The notes under the pieces were generated by a model. That model searched no databases. It had not been told where the DNA came from and saw nothing but the letters and a program-made list of their open reading frames with translations. The position numbers and the translations under genes were made by a program. Shown here one piece after another: positions 46,481 through 57,465 of a stretch of 64,000 nt of DNA. Positions within the stretch are counted from its first letter, which is position 1; each line of letters opens with the position of its first letter. Source of the DNA: Thamnaconus septentrionalis (taxonomy: Eukaryota; Chordata; Actinopteri; Tetraodontiformes; Monacanthidae); contig CM020501.1 in assembly GCA_009823395.1 (NCBI GenBank), forward strand, positions 16,036,861 through 16,100,860. The letters run 5' to 3'.

Positions 46481-46934
46481 ACTTTCTCCCGCTGCTTTTG
46501 CCCCCTTCGGAGCGTCGCCGTGACTTCTTTACTTGGGCTGTGATGACCAATTGTCTCAATACCGTTTCAGCAACTGGCCATTCTGACTTTTTTGTGCTTT
46601 ACCTGTTTCTATTCAGGCACACATTGTTACTATTCTTGTACAAAAATGGATGCACGAGGTGAAGTGTTACTTCAGCTTCACACTTCAAATGGGGTTGTTC
46701 CCAGAGTACCTGCTGAATTTACTGTCTTTTTTGATGTTGCAGCAATCATTAAGTTGTATTCATTTCACATGGCTCAAATGTATCCTGGTGTGATTTTGCT
46801 CTCTCTTTATGGTATCTGTCTTGCTAAAAGCAGCTGTTTACGTAGCATTAAAGCTTGTAAAAGTTTTCTATGATTGATTTGTGCTTTACAGCCCACAATT
46901 TTTATGTTGTTGCAATCTTAATGTGTTTTCCCAC
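46481..46934. other. Non-coding stretch
   Basis: A 93-codon frame at 46592-46873 has no recognisable domain. Nothing else is supported. Confidence 0.4.
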
Positions 46935-47175
46935 CTGCAAAGGTTAGAAAGATGACTGGAGTGACTTTGAACATGGCATGGTTGTTGACAAGCTGGTCTG
47001 AGCATTTCTGAATCTGTTGATCTGCTGCGATTCACGTAAGCATCCACCATTTGTACCCTTGAAGCAGATGGGCCCCAGCAGCAGGAGATCACTCTGGTTG
47101 CCACTCTTGTTAGCTAACAGGAAACTGAGGCTACAGTTTAGAGAGACTGCCAAAGTTGGACAATATAAAGTTTGA
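46935..47175 (+). pseudogene. Tc1/mariner transposase relic, plus strand
   Basis: From about 46974 the plus strand reads MVVDKLV, an internal stop, then AFLNLLICCDSRK. After an internal deletion it continues LKQMGPSSRRSLWLPLLLAN and RKLRLQF to about 47140. These blocks match successive parts of the helix-turn-helix region of the same kind of fish Tc1-like transposase seen in reverse at 20450-20882. The catalytic domain is missing. Terminal inverted repeats were not found. Confidence 0.75.
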
Positions 47176-47776
47176 AATAAAATGTTGCTTTGTCTGCAAC
47201 ATTTTTTCCTTGCCTCATAAATCCAGAAAAACAGAGACAAAGCTACTCATGTGTTAGCTCTCTTGCTAAATCTAGACATTTCGCTATACGTCAATGATGC
47301 ACTTTTAATGATGACTTGTGATTTGTGTGTTTTTGCACATTTTGTTTATGTTCCCTCACCCACATATAATGGCATATGACTAAAGGGTGCCGACAGCCCA
47401 CACAGGCTCCAAAAACAACAGCTGAGCAACGAGTTGAATCTGAAATGCACAGCGTCTCTCCGAAAGCAAAGGCTACCGATGACGCAAATTGCTTGTGACG
47501 AGCTGTTTCATTTCACAGGGGTAGACTTCAGCTGTGGCACGCTGTGACTCAGTGCCAGGAGCCAAGGTGTTGGGGTAAAAATGAATAATGGGACTAATGG
47601 AATCAGGTTGAAGCCTCATTTACATGTATGTGTAAGAATGTATGCGGCACGAACCCAACAAGATGGGACTTTTCTTTCGACTTCAAATCCCTTTATCTCC
47701 TCTGTCATTTCCCTCTGTGCAATAAAAATGTTAATTGAAACAAAGTCTGCCAAGAGACGTGCGAATATGTGTGCGT

Positions 47777-47778
<2 letters not shown>
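47176..47778. other. Non-coding stretch
   Basis: No gene, RNA or transposon is recognised. Confidence 0.4.
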
Positions 47779-47814
<36 letters not shown>

Positions 47815-47832
47815 CATGCGTGTGTGTGTGTG
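47779..47832. repeat. (GT)n microsatellite with GC steps
   Basis: GT tract with a GCGTGCATGC interruption. A second GT tract lies close by at about 47917-47940. Confidence 0.95.
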
Positions 47833-48103
47833 AACATGGGGTATGCGCCTGTTTGCGGATTTAAGAGTATTTCCCATCATTCCTGCACACAGATTTTTAA
47901 GCTATCTTTGGATGATTGTGTGTGTGTGTGTGTGTGTGCGTTTTGTGCGTGTGTAAGAGTGAGGGAGAGAGAAGGAAAGAGAGTCTTAGTTCATGGTGAT
48001 GTGCTGTGATGCTAAGGAAGAGAGCTCAGGCTCAGCAAGGAAAGTCATTAATTTTTATCGGCTCTGACGATTCAACTGGAACTTCAAGGGAACCTTCAGT
48101 GAG

Positions 48104-48104
<1 letters not shown>

Positions 48105-48178
<74 letters not shown>

Positions 48179-48198
48179 CACAGACAGACACACACACA
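48105..48198. repeat. (CA)n microsatellite, about 94 bp
   Basis: The longest CA tract in the window, with a CG step and GACA interruptions near its right end. Confidence 0.97.
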
Positions 48199-49309
48199 GA
48201 GAGCTTAGGAAAGACACCGGCAGATAGCTCACCTATCACCTACACATACACACACCTGCAGCAGACACCTTCCAAACTAATGTCTCAATTCAACTTCTCT
48301 GCACATATTTATCAACAATTTTTACAGTGCAGTAGGTCATACGTGAAACTCTTCTTGTTCTTGTCCCAGAAATTTTAACTTATTGGGAGTAAAAAACTTG
48401 CAAGAAATTAAAGTTTTATCGCACACTAGCCAACTCTATTTTTAACCAAATACCAAACTGTAACTAGGACAATTTGCTGATATGTTTTGTGTTTGTATAT
48501 TTTTTTTATATATATATATATATACTTCATTGCACCAACTGAACATGCTTGGCTGTCAGTCAACAGTTCATCAGAAGAACCAAAACCCAACATGTCATGC
48601 CAATTTTGTTTAAATGGAAGCATTTGGAAAATAATAACTGGGGTCCTTTTCCTATTCTGTCGATCCTTCTCGTCTGCTCAGACTTAGGAGCTCCTCGGTC
48701 AATTCATTTTTCACAAGCGGCGGTCGAAACAAGTGGAAACAGCTGGTTGAAATTGTGCCCCGAAGGTATTTGACATCTTCTTGTTGTCAGATACCCGACA
48801 GCACTGTGGCTTTTGCGACTAATTTAGCGAGTCATTAAAAAAAGACGGTGACATCGGTCCAGCAGTCTGGTATTGCACCACTTCTCCATTTCAAGCTCCA
48901 ATCTGCAGACATTTAGCCTTCAGAAATTTTTCCAAAGATGGTTGATACAGTCGCCGGTCAGAGAGCAAACACAACTCATCCTTCGTGTGATCGCATTCGG
49001 GGTGTAGTGTTTACATGCACACAGAGAGACCAGGATATTCTCGTCTCTGCATGGATGTTAAATATTAGCGTCCCGCTCTCTGATCACAGCATCTTATTTG
49101 CACAGATGCCTGCAAATGTTTACATTTTGCACCACTAAGCGCTCATGCACAGTCCTGGGCCTGATATGAGCATTGTCTGGTATTGCCGGTTATGAAAAAG
49201 GAGGATTTTTTTTTTAAAATCACACATGCCACAGTATCTCCTCCAGTCATCCTGCTTTCTTTCAAAGAAATCGAGACATGATTTAAATCTACACTAACAC
49301 AAATTAGTT
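48199..49309. other. Non-coding stretch
   Basis: Short (TA)n at about 48508-48525. No gene or transposon is recognised. Confidence 0.4.
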
Positions 49310-49556
49310 TATCCATTTATTTCTGCAGGTCTTCACTCAGGTTTTCCTGACTGCTGAAGTCAATCCCAGCTGTTTCATCAAGGCAAAGGCAGGCTACATC
49401 CAAGAAAGGTCAATGGCTCAAAATAAGACAGCAGAAGGTGCTCAGATGCATGTATTGGGACTGCTGGAGGAAGCTGGAGAAGCCACACAGGGAGAACATA
49501 CAAACTCTGCAAGGAAAGTTTGGACTCGAACTGACAAACCTTGCAGCGAGGAGACA
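49310..49556 (-). mobile_element. Fish SINE/RTE-type retroposon, minus strand
   Basis: In reverse complement this contains CGCTGCAAGGTTTGTCAG, TTCGAGTCC, CAGAGTTTGTATGTTCTCCC and TCCTCCAGCAGTCCC, the same block order as the copies at 13628 and 15333. The tail end lies at the left with a degraded ATCCATT. It is a diverged copy, and no target-site duplication was identified. Confidence 0.75.
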
Positions 49557-50554
49557 AGAGAAAAAATACCTTCCATGTCACTTATATATTTAAAATTAAC
49601 TCATGATAGCCAGGGTACTGACCTTTAAAGTTGACACGGTTATATCACTGCAAATCAAGCCAAGTGAACACACTGCTTCTGGACGGCAGCGAGAAATCTA
49701 ACAGGAATCAGGATGAAACGTGCAGCCGTCCTCCGGCTTTAAACTCTCCCCATATGGCAGCCTCACATCTCCGGCGATGTTCTCAGAAGCCGGCAACAAG
49801 AATCTGGCCTGCCTTTAAGTGGAGAAAACATTTTTTAAAGTTCAACTTCAGGGGATGAAATATCAGACTCAATGTTTATTTATATATTTATCTACTTTAT
49901 TTCTTCCCCTCACAGAGCCCAGACGTGTTTTACATGTTCAGCGCTGATAAAAATGAGTGATGGGATGATTTCAAAGGCAAAGGGAGGAGGCCCGCAGCCC
50001 TTTAAAACTCTTTTTCTAAACCCCCCCGCCCCCTCTCCCCCCACACCGCCTCTCTGATCCACAGGGAGATGAAAGTGGTAGCCTAATGCTCGCTAAGTGA
50101 CATTTCTCCATCTCTGATCTCTGTCGCTCATGCAGACAGACAAGGGAATAAGAAAAAAAAGGCAGCACAGAGTTGGCATCAAGGATTTTCACTCCCTCGT
50201 CTCTTCTTTCTTGTTCTTGTTCTTTGTTTTTCAAACTCTGCCACTTTTGACATTCGACGGACGGCACGCGACGTTGATTAAACACCCCAATGGATCGACT
50301 GTACATCCCCCGTGAAAAAAACACTGTTTTGTCCTTCCAATGTTTTTTTTAAATATATATTTAAGGTAAACACGGGGAAAGTGTTTAGTAATTTGCCAAG
50401 CGTTTGTTTTTTAACCGCCTGCTTATCTGCTCTGGTTCATCACTCTGTAACCTTGAGATAAAAAATGTGAATGACAGAGGATGTTGTTGCAGCGCAATTA
50501 ATCACACCAGCGCGCACTTGTGCACGCTGCAACTCCTGAGTCGAGGGAGCGGGC

Positions 50555-50556
<2 letters not shown>
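49557..50556. other. Non-coding stretch
   Basis: C-rich near 50020-50050. No gene or transposon is recognised. Confidence 0.4.

Positions 50557-50595
<39 letters not shown>
50557..50595. repeat. (CA)n microsatellite
   Basis: Uninterrupted CA tract of about 38 bases. A shorter CA run follows at about 50714-50727. Confidence 0.95.
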
Positions 50596-50598
<3 letters not shown>

Positions 50599-50929
50599 GG
50601 TACAACTATGACACGTTAACTCTCAGAGGGGCAGTTTTGTTTTTGCACCAGCAACGTCGCCGCGTATCTTGTGACGAGATGTTTATTAATGAGCTTAACT
50701 TAACTTCTTAACTACACACACACACACGCGCAAAGGTGGGGAGGGGCTTCACTCCTTATTCCAGCTGCACCACCATCCGCGTCACCCGTCACAACTCCTG
50801 CCACCTAATCGCTAGGAGTCAGCTCCCACAGGGGAAATAATTATGTCGTCAGCTCTCTGTCACCAGAACAGATCCAGCGACAACATAACACTGGAATACT
50901 AACCAGGAGGACGCATCACATTCCCATCG

Positions 50930-51310
50930 CATTCCCTCCCGCGGCCCCCGTAACAAGGCCGCTCCTGCCGCCCCTCCGGCCGGTGGCTCCTTGGAGGCGG
51001 AGCTTCCTCCGGGTTCCTCGCAGTTGATTTGAGGGTCCCGCTTGAAGGGAAAGTGGAGGCGAGCGCGACGGGCGTCGGGCCTTCAGGTCCGCCTGGCATT
51101 TCTAACGACGTCGGCTGTGATTTGTATGCGTGGCACCCAAGGATTTTAATGATGTGGCGAGGTGCTGCGGGTCGGCGGACGGCGAGGTGAACAGTTGGCA
51201 GCAGCCTGAGCGGCGGCAGCAGCAGCCGGGGGAGTTGGGGGATGCATTTGGGTAATTGCGAGGGAGAGTGCGTCTCTGCTGCCTCTCCACTCGGCCACCC
51301 ACACCTCCAC
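50930..51310. promoter_or_regulatory. GC-rich, CpG-containing island
   Basis: GC-rich DNA with many CpGs (about 50935-51230) enclosing AT words GGATTTTAATGATGTGG and GGGTAATTGCGAGGG. It could be an enhancer or small CpG island. No donor or reading frame makes it a convincing exon. Confidence 0.3.
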
Positions 51311-52329
51311 CATTAAAAACAGCACTCAATCACTTTCCGCTCCACGGCTGAACTCCATCCGCGGCTTAAGTGGATGTGTCACGTTTCTCCCTTTCGAATT
51401 TTTCCTTTCCTTCCCTTCAACTTCTTGTGATGCTTTGTGCGCCTCGTCTTTTTGTCATACACCCCCACCCCAACACTTGTTTCTGCTTTCTTTCATTTTT
51501 TTAACGCCTTTTTGCTAATTACGAGGTGCACACGTGGGAAGTGACACAAACTACACAGGCAAGAAACACAGAGACAAATTTAAACCATGAGCGATGAAGT
51601 TTTTTTTTTGGGGGGTAGGGTGTCATTTTTTCCAAGTCACATGTCACAGATTTTTTTTTTCTCTTTTTAGAAAATATGGACCGAAAAATGCCATACAACT
51701 GGTCCCATGACACTGGTTTTCAGTATATCAATTATTATATTTCATGTTAGTACATTTGTTTTTGCATATTGAATGTTAGTAACCAAGTGGAGCCAAACAG
51801 CAATCCAACACAATTTGTGATTTAATATATTTTTTGGTTTAAAGCCACATGTTCCAAACACGTGAACCCATGTGAAGCTTCTCTTTCCAGATCAATCAGA
51901 TGCCAAAACAACCATCCTAAAATCAGCCTTCCTGCTGTTTCCTGTTGGCTTTCTTTCAGTCGTCTCTACATATCGTTGGCCTCATGCTTGGCAGGTATCA
52001 GGTCTAACCGATAAAAACACGACAAAAAAACAAAGGCCAGTTTCACACAGCAGAACACAATGCACACCTCCCATTGGATGGAAAGATTCCACAGACTCCT
52101 GGATTCCTCTTCCTCATTGGCTTGGACAAAATGTATTTTTAAACCAGGATGTGGGCGGAGCCAAACCTCCTGCGGTTCCTGCCATGGCCAAACATTACCT
52201 GGCGTCCGGCCCCTCAAGCCGTATTTCACATTCGCTCCCAAGAAGATTGTATCCCAGTTTTTTACTGCCGTGTTCAATATGCCTTTGGCTCGCAGAACTT
52301 TACGTCCAGTGTGGAAAAATTTTTGCCAA
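51311..52329. other. Non-coding stretch
   Basis: T runs lie near 51600 and 51650. A 240-codon minus frame (51966-52688) is the longest in the window but has no domain and crosses composition changes, so it is not supported as a gene. Confidence 0.4.
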
Positions 52330-52520
52330 CAATTTCTCCCTTTTGCCGCAGCGTGTGTAATCTTTATTAGATGGAGCCGTAACACGGTATTGGCAGCAAT
52401 TAGGCGGCGGAAGCAGGAAGGGACTGCCGCGGAGGTTAATAACTGCAGTGTGTCTGAGTGAAGCTCTGCTATGATGGAGCAGGTCGCTTTATTAGCGGCG
52501 GTGGCAGCGGGCCAAAGCCT
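52330..52520. promoter_or_regulatory. Candidate conserved non-coding element
   Basis: Read on minus, it has CGCCTAATTGCTGCCAATAC, CCATCTAATAAAGATTACAC and CGCTAATAAAGCG in 190 bases between GC-rich blocks. This texture is typical of deeply conserved vertebrate enhancers. Inference only. Confidence 0.35.
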
Positions 52521-55500
52521 GGATGGAGAGGGGAGGCAGGGCCGGAGCTCCGGAGGTGAAGGCGTTGGCGCCAGAGACTCAAAGTGTGAAAAAGTTTCCT
52601 GCCCCTCTGAGAAAAAAGCGCTGGCCGGGGTTTCTGTGCACCACAGAGTCCTCCTCTGCAAAGAATTTTCACAAGGAGGACGGATCAAGTGAAGGCTTCC
52701 TGGAAGATTTTCTTTTACGAAACCTATATTTTTTTACTGGTAAAACGGATGATTAGAGTCTTTGCTAACTTCTCCACTCTCTGCCGGGAACCAACACGTG
52801 TTTAAAAAGGAGCCAGACGGCGACGGAGCGTGTTTGCTATTCCAGAGAAGCTCGGCTTTGGCTGCGGTTCAGAGAAGTGAAGTGCCTCAGAATCCAATAT
52901 AAAAAAGCTTGCACTGTCTTAAGCTGTAAGAAAAACAGTCTCTTCCTTGTGAAAGTTAAAAGGTGCAGATTTTAAATGTGAGCTTTGTTTGGTTTTGGCT
53001 AATATGGAGGTATTTATAATTTCAAATTCTTAATATCAGAATGTATTTACTGCTCTGGCTTCATATCTTTGAGCCACTGATGGGTAATCTCACCTTTCTC
53101 ACAGTTAAACAGCAGGGGGGAAAAAAGACAACAGCCTAAAAAGCAGCAGCTAAGCTTTAAAACCAGTGCTTTAGCATGTAGTTTGTCTGCCTCTAATTAC
53201 TCTGTTATTTTGCAGCGCAGCCTACAAAGGCTTTGCATCGCAAAGCCTTAATTGCTTCCTTGATCGCCAAGCCGTTCACCATCTCGTCTGATATCCCTGA
53301 TTAAAGGAGCCGCGCGCAGATTTAGCCCCGCTTCCGTTGACGCTGTCACAGCTTTCTTTCAAAAGTCTCACTTTTTTAAAAAAAAGGAAAAGGATTGATG
53401 CAGCCTCGGTCAGAAATATCTTCTCTTGTTCTCCTTCTTCTTTTTTTGCTCCATAGTTGATGTGTCATGTGTTTCAATGAAATAGCTGGTGACTGTTCAG
53501 TCAAGCTGGCCATCGTGCGTGCAATTTGGACTTTTACCATCAAGTTTAACTATAAACTAACATGAGGCTGTACATTGTTGCATTATTTAAGTTTCAGAAA
53601 GTTAGCACTGTAATTACTGCCGGATTCTCAAGTTGTTTCAATATAGAAGCCATGAAGGTCTTCAGAAGCTCCCACAAGTTTTCTTTTCGTATCAAATAAA
53701 CAGAGAATCTGAATTAAACTTTCCCTCAGTAGTTTAATAGTTGCTGCTTTCCAAAAGGTCACATGGTGATATTGCCTCACACAACAGTATTGAGTGAAGA
53801 GCTGCCGCTCCAATATGAGTCTTGTTGTGGTTCCTCCAATTGCTAGGAAATCAACACTGATGCAAGATTTAACTTTGCGTTGTGTTTGCACAAAATCACA
53901 CACGGTATCTATTCTGCACACAGCCGTCAGTGAAATGTGCTTGTGCCTCAGCAGCCGCCTTTGTGTATTTTAAAGTTTTCAAATTGGAATTTTCATGTTC
54001 AATGCTAAATGTCCTTGGGGCGAATCGCTAACAGGGAACAGGCCGATTCGGAGAGTCTACTCTCAAGAGACAGCGAAATGAAAGTTGGTACACTGGTTCA
54101 AAGTTGGAGGAGGTGAAGTTTAATTTCTAAAACCCATTAAAGTAAAATAAATAATCATACTAATAACATATCTCAATAAAACATCTCCATCCTCCCACAC
54201 TGAAATAAAAACAATCTCAAGCACTCAGTCCTCTGCTGCGAAAACCCTTTTTGCCAGAGTCACGTTGAGAAGAGACTGAGCCACGCAGCGTCGTGCACGC
54301 CGGCTGTCACTCAGGGATGCAAATAGACGCATGCTAGCATCCAGCCGCTGCCGCCACTGCCGGGGTCCATTTGAAGTTGCTGCGTTATTGCCAGAGATGA
54401 TGAGATCAGAGGCGGGCTGGCAGGACGGCTCCGTCTCCTGTCTATTTTTCCTCCGTTCTGCACGTGACTCACCTAAAAACAACTCAAAAATGGGCCTAAA
54501 AGAGAAGTACGTCTCGCTCTTTGCCGGCCTCTCTGTGATGACTCATCAGGAGCCCCGTGTGCACAGAAACACATTCAAATTTCTCCTCTTTGTTCCTCTC
54601 TGTGTACACACGCTGAAGACTGAATAATATACAGTACCTAGTGAACACTCCACAAGGACTCAGAAAACCTTCAGTGCTTCTGGCCCACGTTCCCGTTGAA
54701 CCTAATTGTAATGGGAGTGCAAAGTGTTTCGTGTGCGCCCCTGTTTTCCGCACTCAACGTGGTTTATGTTCAGTGCACTCATTCTCACTCACTGATCTAT
54801 TGTGTTTTCTCTGTCACTCTGTGTGTTGAAAGTCAGCCTGTCATTCCAGACCTGTGGAAATGACCCATTTAAAAAAAACACAAAGGAGTTTGAGTTTGAG
54901 CTTTTCCGTTTTGGCGTGAACAGAAAGAGGATTTGTTCTCCGTCGGAGCTCAACTGGGCCAGAAAGAGAACGGAGTCATTTTTCAAATCCACGGACAATG
55001 TGAACACAAAAGAAACAAAGGTCACTCTTCTGTTAGTTCACCTAATGGCTGAACTTTATGAGGACTGAGTCTGTTTTTGTTAGTAAGTTTCTTGGGGTTA
55101 AATACAAACGAAACCAAACTACTGCCAGAAATCATACACATCTTCATATAGTTTAAATCATATTCAAAAAATGATTATGTCATTAGAAAAGAAAACAACT
55201 TCACTTGTACAGAATTGGGAAAAAGCATTTTTTCGTTTTTGTTTTACTTCAAGCTCATGTGATAGTTTAAAGTGCGCGTGTTCCCTCATTTAGTTTCGCA
55301 ATTTATTTATAATTTTGAACAAACTTCTCGTGTCGTCGAAGCAATAATTAACCGTTAATTTCAGGGGCTGTAAATAATTTGTGATTATTGAATCATGACT
55401 GTTGTACCAACGCTTTGATTAATCATTATTAAGCCTTAATGAGTTTGGAACGAGCCACACCCACTTCAATTATATCCAAATCTATAAAACATATTAATTT

Positions 55501-55754
55501 CTGGTCTGGCCTCAGTTTTCTCTGCGCCGCTGCTGCCGTACTTCATGCCACACCAATAAGTCAAACTTTTTTTATTTTCTTCCGTTCTGCCCTTTCGTAA
55601 CAGCTTTAAAACAACACGCAGGCGACTTTGTGTGCCGGAGCTTATTTGTCTACTGCAGATGTCTTCTACTCTTCTTCACTGTTCTGTGGGAGTCTCGGCT
55701 TTATTAGATCGGACAGTTGGCTGACGGACGGCGAGCAAAACAAAAAACAAGCCC
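52521..55754. other. 3.2 kb non-coding DNA, no gene seen
   Basis: Mostly AT-rich. The small frames at 53628-53921, 54331-54627 and 54802-55068 have no recognisable domain. No transposon ends were identified. Confidence 0.4.
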
Positions 55755-55965
55755 AAATTAAAGCTGCAAGCGGCGTCTGACGGGTCCGAGCATGATTGCT
55801 GCCGATTCGCCTCCCGAGCGGCCTTGGACGTCGACAACATGCGCAGGAGCAAAATGTATTTTCCAATGTTTTCTTGTCTTGGCACCAGGGGGAGCTGTGG
55901 TGTGAAGTTCATGCTGTTTGGAAGGCGTGGCCAGCCAAGGATTAGTTCCTGCAAGGTTTCATTCT
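55755..55965 (+). repeat. Probable diverged fish interspersed repeat
   Basis: ATTAAAGCTGCAAGCGGCGT followed by a GGGTCCGAGC-like block resembles the start of a repeat that is abundant in percomorph genomes. Homology fades by about 55965. The family is not named here because the match is from memory of its opening words only. Confidence 0.4.
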
Positions 55966-56639
55966 GGTCGGACCGAGAATGCGTGAGTCACAACTGGCTG
56001 TGGTGCAGCATCTTAGGTCACAAGTTGCAAGTTGAAAGTGAGGATGTAATTGCACTGTTAATCCACGTCAATGCACAGCTTCGCAAAGTATTAAAAATTC
56101 AAATTAAAGTGAATTTTAATGACATAAGCTGCAATCTTGAAATGCATCAAGTAAGACATGTATACTGAGACTCTTTCTGGCTATAATTAGAAGAATTATA
56201 ACAATTCCAACAGGATTGCTTTCTTTAGCTGCACAGCGTTTGGTCTTTTTTTTTCCCCTGTGAATTGAACTGATCCCAAGCCTCCAGTGGTTGAACACTC
56301 ATAACACTCATCACATGAGACATATGTGTTTTAAGAAGATGTTTCATTAATTTGTGTCAAGAAGTAAACAGAGGTTATTGGCGCTTTGATGCCGTTTGGT
56401 ATTCAAACTGTGTTTTATTCCCTGAATCCAGGTATCGCTCTCTGTTCTTCCCTCGGGATTCTTGGCAACACAACGGTAAATTGGACTGACTTTAACTTTA
56501 GTATGACGTTTAAATCTCTGGCTGAGTCCCGCGGACCTCCGTGATTGATGAGAGCTCAAACGTGAAAGGCAACACTTGTTTTGCTGGGAAGAGGGCTGAG
56601 CCCGACACGGAAACACGGAGCAATCTCACACCGAAATTG
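55966..56639. other. Non-coding stretch
   Basis: AT-rich. No gene or transposon is recognised. Confidence 0.4.
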
Positions 56640-56900
56640 GCCGCGAGCCTCATTTATGAGGAGCCTGTTGTTTGGCTTTCGGGTGTTGGAGAGGTAGCGG
56701 GGGAACAAACATGATACAGCGATCAAATTTGTGCGACTGAGCCGGGGTGAAAATTTGATTTGCTTCCTGAATGTAAGTCCGGGATTCGCATTTCACCCGC
56801 TAACGCTGGAGCTGTGCGGCGTGGGAGGCTCCTGACGGAGCCGGTGATTGAACTTTAAATAAAGACACTTCGCCGAGGCGAATCTAAGCGCCTCTTCTTT
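56640..56900. promoter_or_regulatory. Candidate conserved non-coding element
   Basis: Contains CTCATTTATGAGGAGCC (with a short CTCAT/ATGAG dyad), GCGATCAAATTTGTGCG, TGAAAATTTGATTTGC and TTGAACTTTAAATAAAG between CpG-containing blocks. No simple repeats. Enhancer-like, untested. Confidence 0.3.
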
Positions 56901-57465
56901 TCATAAAGGAAAAAAAAAAAGTGTGTCAGCTCTCCTCCGCAGCTGGGATGTCGCGCGTCTGTCCCGTCGAGTTACAGCCGCCGCCGCTAGCGCCGGTTGA
57001 AGCCTCGGCCCCCGACCGCGTCTCCTGGGTCTTCTTGTCTCCTCTGATTGGCTTGATGAGTGACTGCTTTAATGAAAGGATGCCGTCTCGAGACCTTGTC
57101 CCTTTATATGAGAAATCAATAGAATCACATCCAAAAACTTGACTTGTGGTGTTTCCGGATGTCAGTTGGCACTGACAAGGGAGATAAAGACACGCAGGCC
57201 TCGGAATGTGTCTCAGGCCTCACTATGGCGGAGCGGCGGAGATGTTTTAGTTCGAGGCGGTGTGCTCCCTGAGAGTTACACAGGGCCAAAACCAGTCATG
57301 TTGAGATGGGCACGGAAGCTAAAGACATCTGGACTATTTTCAAAATGAAGCAAAGAAACTCACATTCACATTTCGCTGCTACGTCACTTTCAGAACTGGA
57401 GAGCAGAGCTACCAGAAACATTTAAGATTAATTACAATTTACGTATTTAAATAGAAATATTGGTG
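56901..57465. other. Left flank of the tandem duplication
   Basis: Partly CpG-rich (56950-57020), then average. No gene is recognised. The duplicated unit begins at TTTCCCTATGG. Confidence 0.4.

Noticed and set aside
48105..48198. Regular repeat considered as a CRISPR-like array
   Set aside because: It is a plain (CA)n microsatellite with no spacers, in a eukaryotic context.
51966..52688. Longest open frame in the window (240 codons, minus strand)
   Set aside because: No recognisable domain, crosses several composition changes including an enhancer-like island, and overlaps frames of 162 and 133 codons on the other strand. Length is within chance for GC-rich DNA.
55824..56168. 114-codon plus-strand frame
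   Set aside because: It begins in a diverged interspersed repeat and has no domain.
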